Assembly: GCA_965656185.1 (NCBI GenBank)
Contig: CBFHJH010000021.1
Span: 1-24,232, forward strand
Length of the DNA: 24,232 bases
Origin: Croceimicrobium sp965656185
GTDB taxonomy: Bacteria; Bacteroidota; Bacteroidia; Flavobacteriales; Schleiferiaceae
Direction: 5' to 3'
Below the pieces are notes generated by a model. It was given only the letters and a program-made list of their open reading frames with translations. It made no database searches and was not told the origin of the DNA. This document shows positions 1-7,160 of this stretch, one piece after another (the first letter of the stretch is position 1; each line of letters starts with the position of its first letter). Both the position numbers and the translations under genes were made by a program.

Positions 1-1
1 T

Positions 2-229
2 TATCGACTTTCCAAAGATTTACATATTCCACAAACTCGAATTTCAGAAATTTTGAAAGGTAAGCGCCGAATCACTGCAGACACTGCTCTTCGACTCAGC
101 AAGTATTTTGGAAATTCCGCAAAATTTTGGCTTGGACTACAAGATGATTATGACCTTGAAGAAGGTAAGATCGAAAAGCATAATGATCTTGAGCAAATCG
201 AACTTTATAAAAATCAGGACGTGGCCTGA
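2..229 (+). CDS. higA: HigA-family antitoxin, C-terminal part (partial at window edge)
   Basis: The open frame enters from the left edge and gives 75 residues before TGA at 227-229. It shows the second half of an XRE-type helix-turn-helix, with QTRISEILKGKR as recognition helix and turn, followed by ITADTALRLSKYFG and the AKFWLGLQDDYDLE block. That ADTALRL...FW..LQ..YDL series is the signature of HigA/VapI antitoxins. HigA proteins bind and neutralise the HigB mRNA-cleaving toxin and repress their own operon. The usual order is higB then higA, so a toxin gene should lie just left of the window, but it is not visible. The family call is secure; whether this is a functional pair is inference. 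Confidence 0.87.
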   Translation, partial: YRLSKDLHIPQTRISEILKGKRRITADTALRLSKYFGNSAKFWLGLQDDYDLEEGKIEKHNDLEQIELYKNQDVA

Positions 230-231
230 TA

Positions 232-242
232 CGGAGAGAGAG
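232..242 (+). repeat. 11-bp copy of tRNA-Ser 3' end sequence
   Basis: CGGAGAGAGAG here is identical to 701-711, which is the discriminator base and acceptor 3' strand of tRNA-Ser read on the plus strand. Such duplications of a tRNA 3' end are the usual trace of site-specific integration (attL/attR). The match is short and purine-repetitive, so chance similarity is possible, and no integrase gene is in view. Confidence 0.3.
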
Positions 243-430
243 TAGGACCTACGGCCTTTGTATTTCCAGGTTTTGACTAGCAAAAACTTAGGGCATACGT
301 GTTTCGTACGCTTTTGACGTAAAAGCCAGAAATTCCGTGCGACTATAAGCTAGAAGTGCCAGGGAATGGGGATTTACCAAGGCTTTTGGTTTATTTATTT
401 CGGGTGTTGAGGTTTACCTCGTTATGCGCT

Positions 431-490
431 AAGTCTAGGATCTTTTATACCCCAAAATCGCTCAAGCTCGCTGCGCGGCTTGGACTCTTT
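431..490 (+). repeat. 60-bp direct repeat, copy 1
   Basis: This copy matches 595-654 with three differences over 60 bp, only one of them in the last 48 bp (C474 against T638). The spacing between copies is 164 bp. It includes the imperfect inner palindrome CAAGC...GCTTG, so the transcript could form a small hairpin. Its function is unknown. Confidence 0.85.
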
Positions 491-594
491 CTCTAATCCC
501 CACTTCTTCTCTTCAAAAAAGGGATTGGCTCCCTGCGGTCGCCTTTCCCAGTCGGGATACCCTTACCAAGAATCCCCACTTATCGCTACGCTCT

Positions 595-654
595 AAGTCA
601 AGGATTTTTTATACCCCAAAATCGCTCAAGCTCGCTGTGCGGCTTGGACTCTTT
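595..654 (+). repeat. 60-bp direct repeat, copy 2
   Basis: This is the second copy of the repeat at 431-490. Unlike copy 1, it is followed at once by an inverted arm (656-670), so it sits inside a larger stem-loop whose left arm is 602-616. Confidence 0.85.
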
Positions 655-670
655 AGGGTATAAAAAATCC
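602..670. repeat. 15-bp perfect inverted repeat enclosing 39 nt
   Basis: GGATTTTTTATACCC at 602-616 is the exact reverse complement of 656-670. The 39-nt interior holds most of repeat copy 2 and a smaller CAAGC/GCTTG stem. The right arm overlaps the start of the tRNA-Ser terminator stem and U-tract by several bases, so on the minus strand the two folds would compete. It could be a small palindromic mobile element or an extended termination region. Confidence 0.75.
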
Positions 671-696
671 CGCAACAGCTTACGCTGTGCGGGATT
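659..696 (-). terminator. Rho-independent terminator of tRNA-Ser
   Basis: Read on the minus strand, the stem AATCCCGCACAGC pairs with GCTGTTGCGGGATT around a GTAA loop with a single bulged base, followed by TTTTT. It begins 4 nt beyond the tRNA 3' end, as expected for a monocistronic tRNA transcript. Confidence 0.8.
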
Positions 697-700
697 CTTG

Positions 701-785
701 CGGAGAGAGAGGGATTCGAACCCCCGGAGGTGTGACCCTCAATGGTTTTCAAGACCACCGCATTCGACCACTCTGCCATCTCTCC
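701..785 (-). tRNA. tRNA-Ser (anticodon UGA)
   Basis: The minus strand folds as a class II tRNA of 85 nt. The acceptor stem GGAGAGA pairs with TCTCTCC and the discriminator base is G. The anticodon loop CTTGAAA is held by TGGT/ACCA and gives anticodon UGA, which reads UCA and related serine codons. A long variable arm (GAGG...CCTC) and a TTCGAAT T-loop follow. The serine identity fits the long variable arm and the discriminator G. The 3' CCA is not encoded. Promoter and terminator are both visible, so it is transcribed alone. Confidence 0.95.
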
Positions 786-825
786 AGAAAAATAAAAGAG
801 CGAGGCTACCTTTATTTTCGGGTTG

Positions 826-855
826 CAAATGTAAAATATTTTATAATCCCGCAAA
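826..855 (-). promoter_or_regulatory. Bacteroidota-type promoter of tRNA-Ser
   Basis: On the minus strand a TTTG (-33 box, 852-855) is followed after 18 nt by TACATTTG (-7 box, 826-833), matching the TTTG/TAnnTTTG pattern of the primary sigma factor in this phylum. Transcription would begin near 820, giving a leader of about 35 nt before the mature tRNA. Confidence 0.65.
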
Positions 856-911
856 CAACCTTTCGCGCCTTTTTCTGTCTATATTCGTAGAGAAGATCTA
901 AGACTTTATTC

Positions 912-2429
912 ATGAAGAAGTTTCTATTGGCCATCTTATTGGTACCGGTCCTTATTCAAGCCAAAAGAACGAACCTCTATATCTCCCTTTCGGAGTTTAT
1001 GACCGACCAAAGGGAAAACTACATCGAGATCTATTTTGGTATTCACAACAATAGCTTGGATTACCTTAAACAAGCCGATGGTAGTTTTAGCGGTGGACTG
1101 GAGACTACCATCGCCATCTATCAAGATTCAACCATCGTAGCAGCCGACCGCTTTCGGATTCTATCGCCCGCTTATCAAGACACCAGCCAATTAAATGAAC
1201 TCCTCTACCATCAGCAGCGCTTCCAGCTAGATAAAGGAAAATACACGTTGAGCATTAGAATTGAGGATGTCAATGACACCACTGAAAGCTATGAGTTTAG
1301 CAGACCCTTACAATTAACGGTATCCGACAATTTTGCCGATCATTCGCAAGTGATTTTTCTCGAGGATTTTAAACCTGCCGATGAGGAATCAAGTAAAAGT
1401 TATAATCGTTCAGGCTTTACCCTGTTCCCCATTATTTCTACCGGAACTCCTTTCTTACCCGAAAGCCTAGATCACTTATCCTTTTACAATGAAATTTATA
1501 ATCTTGACCTCGCTTTGGGAGCTGGCAGTGATTTTGTTTTACGCTTTTATGTAGAGGACGACAATACCGGCAAAGCCCTCAATAAATACGGTGGATTTAG
1601 TCGAAAAAAAGCGGCAACTGTGATTCCGGTTCTTACCAAAATAAATATCGAGGACCTTCCTACTGGCAACTACCAATTAGTAGTAGAGGCGCTGGATGCT
1701 AAAGGAGAATCTGCACTTAAACACAAAACTTTCTTTTACCGTCGTAATGCCGAAAACGAGGTGCTACCGGGTACTTTCGAAGAAAGAACTATCACCGGAA
1801 CCTTTGTAGACCGTATCGGCAATTTGGATTCGATCTATAAATTTATCGATTACCTCTACCCGATCTCTACCGAGCGGGAACGGATAACCCAAGAAAACCT
1901 CATGGCCGAGGCGAATGAAATGCGCATGAAGCAATATTTCTATGCCTTCTGGTCGGAACGCAAACCACTGGCGCCCGAAGAAACTTGGCAGGAGTACCAT
2001 AAGCAAGTTCGCATTGCCAATAAACTATTTACTTCTGGACTACGCAAAGGCTATAAATCAGATCGGGGCCGAGTTTGGCTGGTCTATGGGAAACCCGATC
2101 AAGTAGATCGTCGCGATATGGAGCCTAATATGCCACCCTATATTATCTGGCAGTATAATAATATTACCAGCCCCTACACCGTACCTCAAAACAATAAGGT
2201 CTTTGTCTTTGGCGAATTTGAGCCCTCTACCCAAGAGTTTCAATTGATCCACTCCACCGCCATCGGAGAACTGCAAAGTCGCGATTGGCGCCGGGACCTC
2301 TACTACCGTGCCTATGGCGGACCAGGATCAATCGATCCGGATAGCGACCCAGACTCACGAGAATTCGGCAGTCGCACCAATCAAAATATCATTTTAGGGA
2401 CCACTGGTTCAGACCGGAGAAACCGCTAA
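912..2429 (+). CDS. GWxTD domain-containing exported protein
   Basis: The 505-residue product begins with a signal peptide (MKKFLLAILLVPVLIQA, about 1-17). Long beta-rich segments follow (about 20-285), then the family's C-terminal block (about 330-440) with MRMKQYFYAFW and GYKSDRGRVWLVYGKPD. The last element corresponds to the name-giving GWxTD motif, here GYKSD at residues 380-384, so Trp is replaced by Tyr and Thr by Ser. GWxTD proteins are widespread in Bacteroidota and have no established biochemical function; they are probably periplasmic or outer-membrane associated. The Asp/Ser-rich tail after about residue 470 looks disordered. The stop codon lies 9 nt before the acyltransferase start, suggesting a shared transcript. 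The ATG choice is set by the signal peptide. Confidence 0.85.
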   Translation: MKKFLLAILLVPVLIQAKRTNLYISLSEFMTDQRENYIEIYFGIHNNSLDYLKQADGSFSGGLETTIAIYQDSTIVAADRFRILSPAYQDTSQLNELLYHQQRFQLDKGKYTLSIRIEDVNDTTESYEFSRPLQLTVSDNFADHSQVIFLEDFKPADEESSKSYNRSGFTLFPIISTGTPFLPESLDHLSFYNEIYNLDLALGAGSDFVLRFYVEDDNTGKALNKYGGFSRKKAATVIPVLTKINIEDLPTGNYQLVVEALDAKGESALKHKTFFYRRNAENEVLPGTFEERTITGTFVDRIGNLDSIYKFIDYLYPISTERERITQENLMAEANEMRMKQYFYAFWSERKPLAPEETWQEYHKQVRIANKLFTSGLRKGYKSDRGRVWLVYGKPDQVDRRDMEPNMPPYIIWQYNNITSPYTVPQNNKVFVFGEFEPSTQEFQLIHSTAIGELQSRDWRRDLYYRAYGGPGSIDPDSDPDSREFGSRTNQNIILGTTGSDRRNR

Positions 2430-2434
2430 ATTTG
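2427..2434 (+). promoter_or_regulatory. Possible -7 box (TAAATTTG) immediately before the acyltransferase gene
   Basis: TAAATTTG fits TAnnTTTG exactly and ends 4 nt before the ATG at 2439. The TAA stop codon of the GWxTD gene forms its first three bases. No clear -33 TTG is seen at the usual distance. If used, the transcript would start at or next to the ATG, giving the downstream genes a second, leaderless mRNA. Confidence 0.4.
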
Positions 2435-2438
2435 CCGC

Positions 2439-3296
2439 ATGATCGGTTATTATCTGGCGGTCTTCTTTGGAAGATTGATTTCCTTTTTACCCTTCCCCTT
2501 GCTTTATGCCAAGAGTAATTTTATCGCTTGGCTATTGGGTGATGTGCTGCATTATCGCGAAGCGGTGATCGATCAAAATTTGCAAAGATCCTTTCCCCAA
2601 AAAACCGAGTCCGAACGAGCTCAGATTAAAAAAAGTTTCTACCGCAACTTCAGCGACATTATCATGGAGTCTTTCAAGAGTCTGAGCATCTCTAAAAGGA
2701 CCCTAAGTAAACGCTTTAGGCTGCGTAACCCCGAAGTCTTTCAAAACTTAAAAGACCAAAATAAAGGGGTAATTATGGTTATGGGCCATCATACTAATTT
2801 CGAATGGACTGCCATGTCTATCCCCTTGGTCGTTCCTCAAAATTGTTATGCCGTTTATCATCCCCTTAAGAATAAGCGCTTCAACAAACTGATCGTAAAG
2901 ATCCGCGAGCAGTTTGGCTTAAAACTCTTTAAAATGGAGGAGACCTATCCTTTCATGCTCAATAACCCCGATCCGGCTCCTTTATACGTGTTTATGGCCG
3001 ATCAAAGTCCGCATCGGGGCAAGATAAAATACCGCACCAATTTCCTTAACCAGGAAACTCCGGTGCATCTTGGCGTGGAAAACCTCAGCAAAAAATGCAA
3101 CTTAGCGGTAGTCTTTATCGACATCTTTAGAGTTAAAAGAGGTTATTATGAAGTTGAAGCAAAGCTCCTCTTCCAAGAAGTTAAGAACACTGCTGATAAG
3201 GAAGTGACGGATACTCATGTTCAAGCCCTTGAAAAGTTGATCCAAAAAGACCCCGCCAATTGGTTATGGTCGCACAAACGCTGGAAGTATGCCTAA
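2439..3296 (+). CDS. Lysophospholipid/lipid A acyltransferase (LpxL/HtrB-like family)
   Basis: The 285-residue protein belongs to the LPLAT superfamily that transfers acyl chains onto lipid A precursors or other membrane lipids at the inner-membrane cytosolic face. The N-terminus carries a hydrophobic anchor (about 5-33). The catalytic H-x4-E motif is visible as GHHTNFEW (His117, Glu122), and FMADQSPHRGK near residue 185 is the second conserved block. The length is typical for LpxL homologues. It follows the GWxTD gene and overlaps the next glycosyltransferase gene by 8 nt, so the two are translationally coupled. The exact acceptor (lipid A, ornithine lipid or other) cannot be read from the sequence. 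Confidence 0.87.
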   Translation: MIGYYLAVFFGRLISFLPFPLLYAKSNFIAWLLGDVLHYREAVIDQNLQRSFPQKTESERAQIKKSFYRNFSDIIMESFKSLSISKRTLSKRFRLRNPEVFQNLKDQNKGVIMVMGHHTNFEWTAMSIPLVVPQNCYAVYHPLKNKRFNKLIVKIREQFGLKLFKMEETYPFMLNNPDPAPLYVFMADQSPHRGKIKYRTNFLNQETPVHLGVENLSKKCNLAVVFIDIFRVKRGYYEVEAKLLFQEVKNTADKEVTDTHVQALEKLIQKDPANWLWSHKRWKYA

Positions 3297-4305
3297 ACCA
3301 ATTGCCGTTGCGATATTAAACTGGAATGGAAAAAGTCTGCTGGAGCGTTTCTTAGGCCAAGTAGTGGCCGACTCTGGCGCACTGGGTCAGGTCTACTTGA
3401 TCGATAATGCCAGTAGTGACGATAGCTTAGTTTATACCCAAAAGCACCATCCCGAGGTTAAGGTGATCGCTTTGGATGCCAATTACGGTTACGCCGGCGG
3501 TTATAATCGAGCCTTGGCACAGCTTGAGGAAGAAATTGTAGTACTCCTTAATTCCGACATAGAAACCACTGCCAATTGGCTGGAGCCGATCTATAAGCGC
3601 TTCCAAGAAAGTGAAGACCTAGGTGCCTTACAGCCGAAAATCTTAGACCTAAAAGATCGCAGCAAGTTCGAATACGCAGGAGCTAGTGGTGGTTATATAG
3701 ACAAGCTTGGCTACCCTTTTTGCCGCGGTCGTGTTTTCGATCATCTCGAAAGCGATCGTGGTCAGTACAACGATTACCAAGAATGCTTTTGGGCTACCGG
3801 AGCTTGCCTAACCGTCCGTAAAAAAGCTTTCGAAGGGGTACGCGGGCTCTATGAAGTACTCTTTGCCCACATGGAGGAGATTGACCTTTGTTGGAAAATG
3901 CAATTAAACGGTTGGACCGTAGCGGTAGAACCTTCGTCTGTGGTTTATCACTTAGGTGGCGCTACCTTAGACAGTGCTTCACCGCGTAAGACCTTTTTAA
4001 ACTTTCGTAATAATCTGATCATCCTCTTCCTCAATCTGCCTCATTTTGCCGCAATGCGAGTTATTCTTAGCCGCTTGATATTAGACGGCATTGCCGCTTT
4101 GCGATTTTTAAGTCAAGGTAAAGTAAGTTTTCTCCTTGCAATTCTAAGAGCACACTTTGCCTTTTATGCTCTATTCCAGAAGCTCTATCGAGAACGCTTC
4201 AAGCGAAAGCAAAAAGCTCTCCAAGAACTAAAAGGTGTTTACCACCAAAGCCTGATTTGGACCTATTTCATTCAAAAAAAGCAAGAATTCTCAAACTTTT
4301 TCTGA
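3289..4305 (+). CDS. Family 2 glycosyltransferase
   Basis: The 338-residue enzyme has a GT-A fold of family GT2. It opens with VAILNWNGK (nucleotide-binding strand). YLIDNASSDDS and the metal-binding region LLNSDIE (residues 86-92, Asp90) follow, then FWATGACL and HMEEIDLCWKMQLNGW, which hold the acceptor-side catalytic acids of rhamnosyl- and related transferases. The C-terminal hydrophobic helices (about 240-285) suggest attachment to the inner membrane. The ATG lies inside the acyltransferase gene (8-nt overlap), so both products probably act on the same envelope lipid or polysaccharide. Sugar and acceptor specificity are not deducible. Confidence 0.9.
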   Translation: MPKPIAVAILNWNGKSLLERFLGQVVADSGALGQVYLIDNASSDDSLVYTQKHHPEVKVIALDANYGYAGGYNRALAQLEEEIVVLLNSDIETTANWLEPIYKRFQESEDLGALQPKILDLKDRSKFEYAGASGGYIDKLGYPFCRGRVFDHLESDRGQYNDYQECFWATGACLTVRKKAFEGVRGLYEVLFAHMEEIDLCWKMQLNGWTVAVEPSSVVYHLGGATLDSASPRKTFLNFRNNLIILFLNLPHFAAMRVILSRLILDGIAALRFLSQGKVSFLLAILRAHFAFYALFQKLYRERFKRKQKALQELKGVYHQSLIWTYFIQKKQEFSNFF

Positions 4306-4364
4306 GTATTTTCAACCAATAGCAGTTACTGTTAGTCAGGAAAGTACCATTTAACATGTTTATT

Positions 4365-4387
4365 AAAACCTTGTTTAGCAGGGTTTT
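4365..4387 (+). terminator. Weak intrinsic terminator after the glycosyltransferase gene
   Basis: AAAACCTTG and CAGGGTTTT pair (one T-G wobble) around a TTTAG loop and the 3' arm ends in a T run. The stem is A/T rich and the T run is part of it, so termination may be incomplete. It lies between the glycosyltransferase and the DUF4382 gene and suggests separate transcription units. Confidence 0.45.
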
Positions 4388-4455
4388 AGCAAATATTGTA
4401 TCCAACCTTTTGTTCGTTCCTTTCATCTACAGATTAAAGAACAACTAAAAACTCT

Positions 4456-5244
4456 ATGAAACTTAAAAAATCAATTCTTCTGGGATTAAGCCTAGTTAGT
4501 TTATTCACATTTACCGCTTGCAATGATGACATGGAGCCTGCTCAGGAGGGTGACGCACAGCTCCGGTTCAACTTAACCGATGCCCCTGCTAATTATAATG
4601 CAGTGTATATCGACCTACAAGGCGTAGAAGTCAAGGTTGGCGATACTGCTAGCAGTGGCTGGTTAAGTTTGAATGTGCAAAGTGGTATTTACAACTTGTT
4701 AGATTTCCAAAATGGTTTGGATACCCTTATTGGAAGCGGTAGTGTTCCGGCCGGACGTTTAGGACAGATCCGACTACTATTGGGACCAAATAATTCGGTG
4801 GTTACCGACACCGACAGCACCTCTTTATTTGTGCCTTCCGGCCAACAGAGCGGGCTAAAGTTATTAGTAAACTACGAATTAGAAGCTGGCTTGGTATATG
4901 AGTTCAGCCTCGATTTCGACGCCCATCGTTCGATTGTACAGCGGGGCAATGGCAGCTACTCCTTAAAACCAGTAATTCGTGTTTTTACCACTAATACCAC
5001 TGGTAGTATAAACGGCTTTTTAAGTCCAGATTCTGTTTATACCGGAATCTTAGCTTTCAACAATAATGGCGATTCGGCCAGTACCGTAGCGGATACCAGC
5101 AGTGGGTATTTTCTATTAGCTGGCTTGCCAGCCGGGAATTATACGGTGGAATTTTCTCCCCAAGCGCCGTATAATTTCTCGGATACCACCAACATCCCTG
5201 TTAATGTTGGACAGATCACCGACCTTGATACAATATCCCTATAA
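4456..5244 (+). CDS. DUF4382 domain lipoprotein with carboxypeptidase-regulatory-like tail
   Basis: The 262-residue product starts with a lipoprotein signal (SLFTFTACNDD, lipid-modified Cys22), so it is anchored to the outer or inner membrane. Residues about 35-175 match the DUF4382 pattern: LTDAPANYNAVYIDLQGVEV near the start, GQIRLLLG in the middle and a closing SLKPVIRV strand. Residues about 185-262 (SINGFLSPDS...GLPAGNYTVEF) form a carboxypeptidase regulatory-like beta-sandwich. DUF4382 proteins are common extracytoplasmic lipoproteins in Bacteroidota and have no assigned role. It is probably transcribed alone, between the hairpins at 4365 and 5267. Confidence 0.88.
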   Translation: MKLKKSILLGLSLVSLFTFTACNDDMEPAQEGDAQLRFNLTDAPANYNAVYIDLQGVEVKVGDTASSGWLSLNVQSGIYNLLDFQNGLDTLIGSGSVPAGRLGQIRLLLGPNNSVVTDTDSTSLFVPSGQQSGLKLLVNYELEAGLVYEFSLDFDAHRSIVQRGNGSYSLKPVIRVFTTNTTGSINGFLSPDSVYTGILAFNNNGDSASTVADTSSGYFLLAGLPAGNYTVEFSPQAPYNFSDTTNIPVNVGQITDLDTISL

Positions 5245-5260
5245 TTGAGTGGGTGATTAA

Positions 5261-5304
5261 AAAAAGAAACCCTGAGTGCTCAGCATTCAGGGTTTTTCTT
5301 TTTT
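5261..5304. terminator. Strong bidirectional terminator
   Basis: AAACCCTGAGTGC pairs with GCATTCAGGGTTT (one G-U wobble) around a TCA loop, 13 bp in all (5267-5295). It is flanked by A-rich and T-rich tracts on both sides, so it can end the DUF4382 transcript and the convergent acyl-CoA synthetase transcript. Its right side runs into the stop codon of the latter. Confidence 0.88.
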
Positions 5305-7096
5305 ACTTATTGATCGGATGACCGTAGATTCGCTCGTAATGCTCTTGATGTAACGAGAGGACGATCCTTCTCTTCAGCTTCATAGTTGGCGTAAGCTCAC
5401 CACTATCTACAGTCCATTGATGATCGCTTAATTCGATCTTCTTCACTTGCTCCCATTTCCCGAAATTGGCGTTGAGGGCATCGATGTCTTGCTTAATACG
5501 CTTTTGGATTCGCTCATTTTGCACGATCTCTTGCATCGATCCATATTCGATTCCTTTGCGCTCGCAATAGGATTTTAAGAATTCGAAATCGGGTTGCACA
5601 ATCGCTGCCGGATGCTTCTCACCTTCACCGATTACCATGATCTGCTCTATAAAATGCGACTCCTTAAAGCGGGTTTCCATTAATTGCGGTGCAATGTATT
5701 TACCGCCACTGGTCTTAAAGATCTCTTTTTTTCGATCGGTGATCTTTAAAAAGTCCTTCTCTACAAACTCACCAATATCACCGGTGTGGAACCAACCATC
5801 CTCAGAAAGTACTTCAGCGGTAGCTTCAGGCTTATTGTAATAGCCCATCATCACATTAGGTCCCTTGCAAAGGATCTCTCCATCTTCGGCAATCTTCACT
5901 TCCACATTGGGAATAAGGCGACCTACCGTACCGATTCTTTTACCCTCCACGGTTGGACCATTTACCGAAATAACCGGGGAAGTCTCGGTAAGCCCGTAAC
6001 CTTCTTGAATATTCACTCCCGCTGCCGAGAAAATGCGGATCAAGCGAGGGTTCAAAGCGGCCGAGCCAGAGGCGATCACTTTTACCTTGCCCCCCAAAGC
6101 TTCGAGCCATTTGCTAAAAATAAGCTTACGGGCAATGCCAAGCTGGAAATTATACCAGCCGCCTTTACCTTCCAGCTCATACTCTTCACCAAGTTCTAAG
6201 GCCCAGAAGAATAACTTTTTCTTGATCCCACTTAAGTCGGAGCCTTTAGCCACGATCTTATCGTAGATCTTTTCGAGTAAGCGCGGTACCGCCGTAAACA
6301 CCGAAGGTTGCAATTCACGGATATTATCGCCGATCATTTCCATGCTTTCGGCATAATAGATCGGAATACCTTGGTAGCAATAGAGGTACACCAGCATCCG
6401 CTCGTAAACATGGCAAAGCGGTAGGAAACTCAAAGCCCGTTCATTGGAACCCTGGACCGGTATGCGGTCTACCGAGTCTAAACTGTTACTGGTAATATTC
6501 CAATGCGATAACATAACCCCCTTTGGTCTTCCTGTTGTCCCGGAAGTGTAGATCAAAGTGGCTAGGTCGTCCGATTTCACCGCATCCATTCTACGCTGTA
6601 GTTCTTCTTGGTGACTGGAATCATTTCCACTGGCCATAAAGTCCATCCAATTGGGCGCTCCTTCTACCTGATCGAAGGTGTAGATCTCTTGGAGATTATC
6701 AACCTTATCTTTTATGTGCACGATCTTTTCGTAAAGCTCTTGATCGGAAACAAAAACTAGCTTTACTCCAGCATCATTGAAGATGTATTCATAGTCGTCT
6801 TCGCTAATGGTAGGATATACCGGCACGTCTACCGCTCCAGCCTGAAGGGTGCCAATATCTACGATATTCCATTCCCAGCGATTAGTAGTACTGGCAATGG
6901 CCACCTTATCGCCCGGGCCAATGCCGTTTTCGATCAAGGCGCGCGAGAATTGCTCGGCTAGGTTAACGTATTCTTGGGTTGATATTAGTTTCCACTTCCC
7001 ATCTACCTTACTAGACAAACTGTCTTTCAAAGGGTTATTAGCTAACTGATGGCGTGGAAAATCAAATAAGCGTTTGGGCGTAGTTCCTTCCTGCAT
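5303..7096 (-). CDS. Long-chain fatty acid--CoA ligase (AMP-binding)
   Basis: The 597-residue enzyme belongs to the ANL superfamily and activates long-chain fatty acids to acyl-CoA through an acyl-adenylate, feeding beta-oxidation or phospholipid synthesis. The phosphate-binding loop TLIYTSGTTGRPKGV lies at about residues 180-194. EGYGLTETSPV (adenylate motif) follows in the middle, then GWFHTGDIGEF, and ITDRKKEIFKTSGGKYIAP is the hinge and the Gly-rich region with the catalytic Lys. The length and the N-terminal part match the bacterial FAA1-like long-chain group (AMP-dependent synthetase FadD15-like). No membrane segment is seen. It ends at the shared terminator and is separated by 64 nt from the upstream glycosyltransferase gene on the same strand, so it may have its own promoter. 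Confidence 0.93.
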   Translation of the reverse strand: MQEGTTPKRLFDFPRHQLANNPLKDSLSSKVDGKWKLISTQEYVNLAEQFSRALIENGIGPGDKVAIASTTNRWEWNIVDIGTLQAGAVDVPVYPTISEDDYEYIFNDAGVKLVFVSDQELYEKIVHIKDKVDNLQEIYTFDQVEGAPNWMDFMASGNDSSHQEELQRRMDAVKSDDLATLIYTSGTTGRPKGVMLSHWNITSNSLDSVDRIPVQGSNERALSFLPLCHVYERMLVYLYCYQGIPIYYAESMEMIGDNIRELQPSVFTAVPRLLEKIYDKIVAKGSDLSGIKKKLFFWALELGEEYELEGKGGWYNFQLGIARKLIFSKWLEALGGKVKVIASGSAALNPRLIRIFSAAGVNIQEGYGLTETSPVISVNGPTVEGKRIGTVGRLIPNVEVKIAEDGEILCKGPNVMMGYYNKPEATAEVLSEDGWFHTGDIGEFVEKDFLKITDRKKEIFKTSGGKYIAPQLMETRFKESHFIEQIMVIGEGEKHPAAIVQPDFEFLKSYCERKGIEYGSMQEIVQNERIQKRIKQDIDALNANFGKWEQVKKIELSDHQWTVDSGELTPTMKLKRRIVLSLHQEHYERIYGHPINK

Positions 7097-7160
7097 ATGA
7101 ATTCGATGTTTAGAGTCTAAATATAGGGCAAAAAGGTCTATTTATTGTCAATTCTACATT

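Larger units (their letters stand above)
230..700. other. Gene-free stretch with repeats between higA and tRNA-Ser
   Basis: About 470 bp carry no credible coding frame on either strand. The stretch contains two copies of a 60-bp repeat (431-490 and 595-654), a 15-bp perfect inverted repeat (602-616 and 656-670) and the tRNA terminator hairpin. It also has an 11-bp copy of the tRNA 3' end at 232-242 and short repeated pieces such as AATCCCCACTT at 495-505 and 572-582. Short open frames here have no family features and the repeats run through them. It looks like non-coding repeat debris next to an accessory toxin-antitoxin gene. Confidence 0.7.

Noticed and set aside
609..901. Short open frames on both strands across 609-901
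   Set aside because: They read through the tRNA-Ser gene and give the well-known artefact peptides of tRNA sequence; no coding signal remains outside the tRNA.
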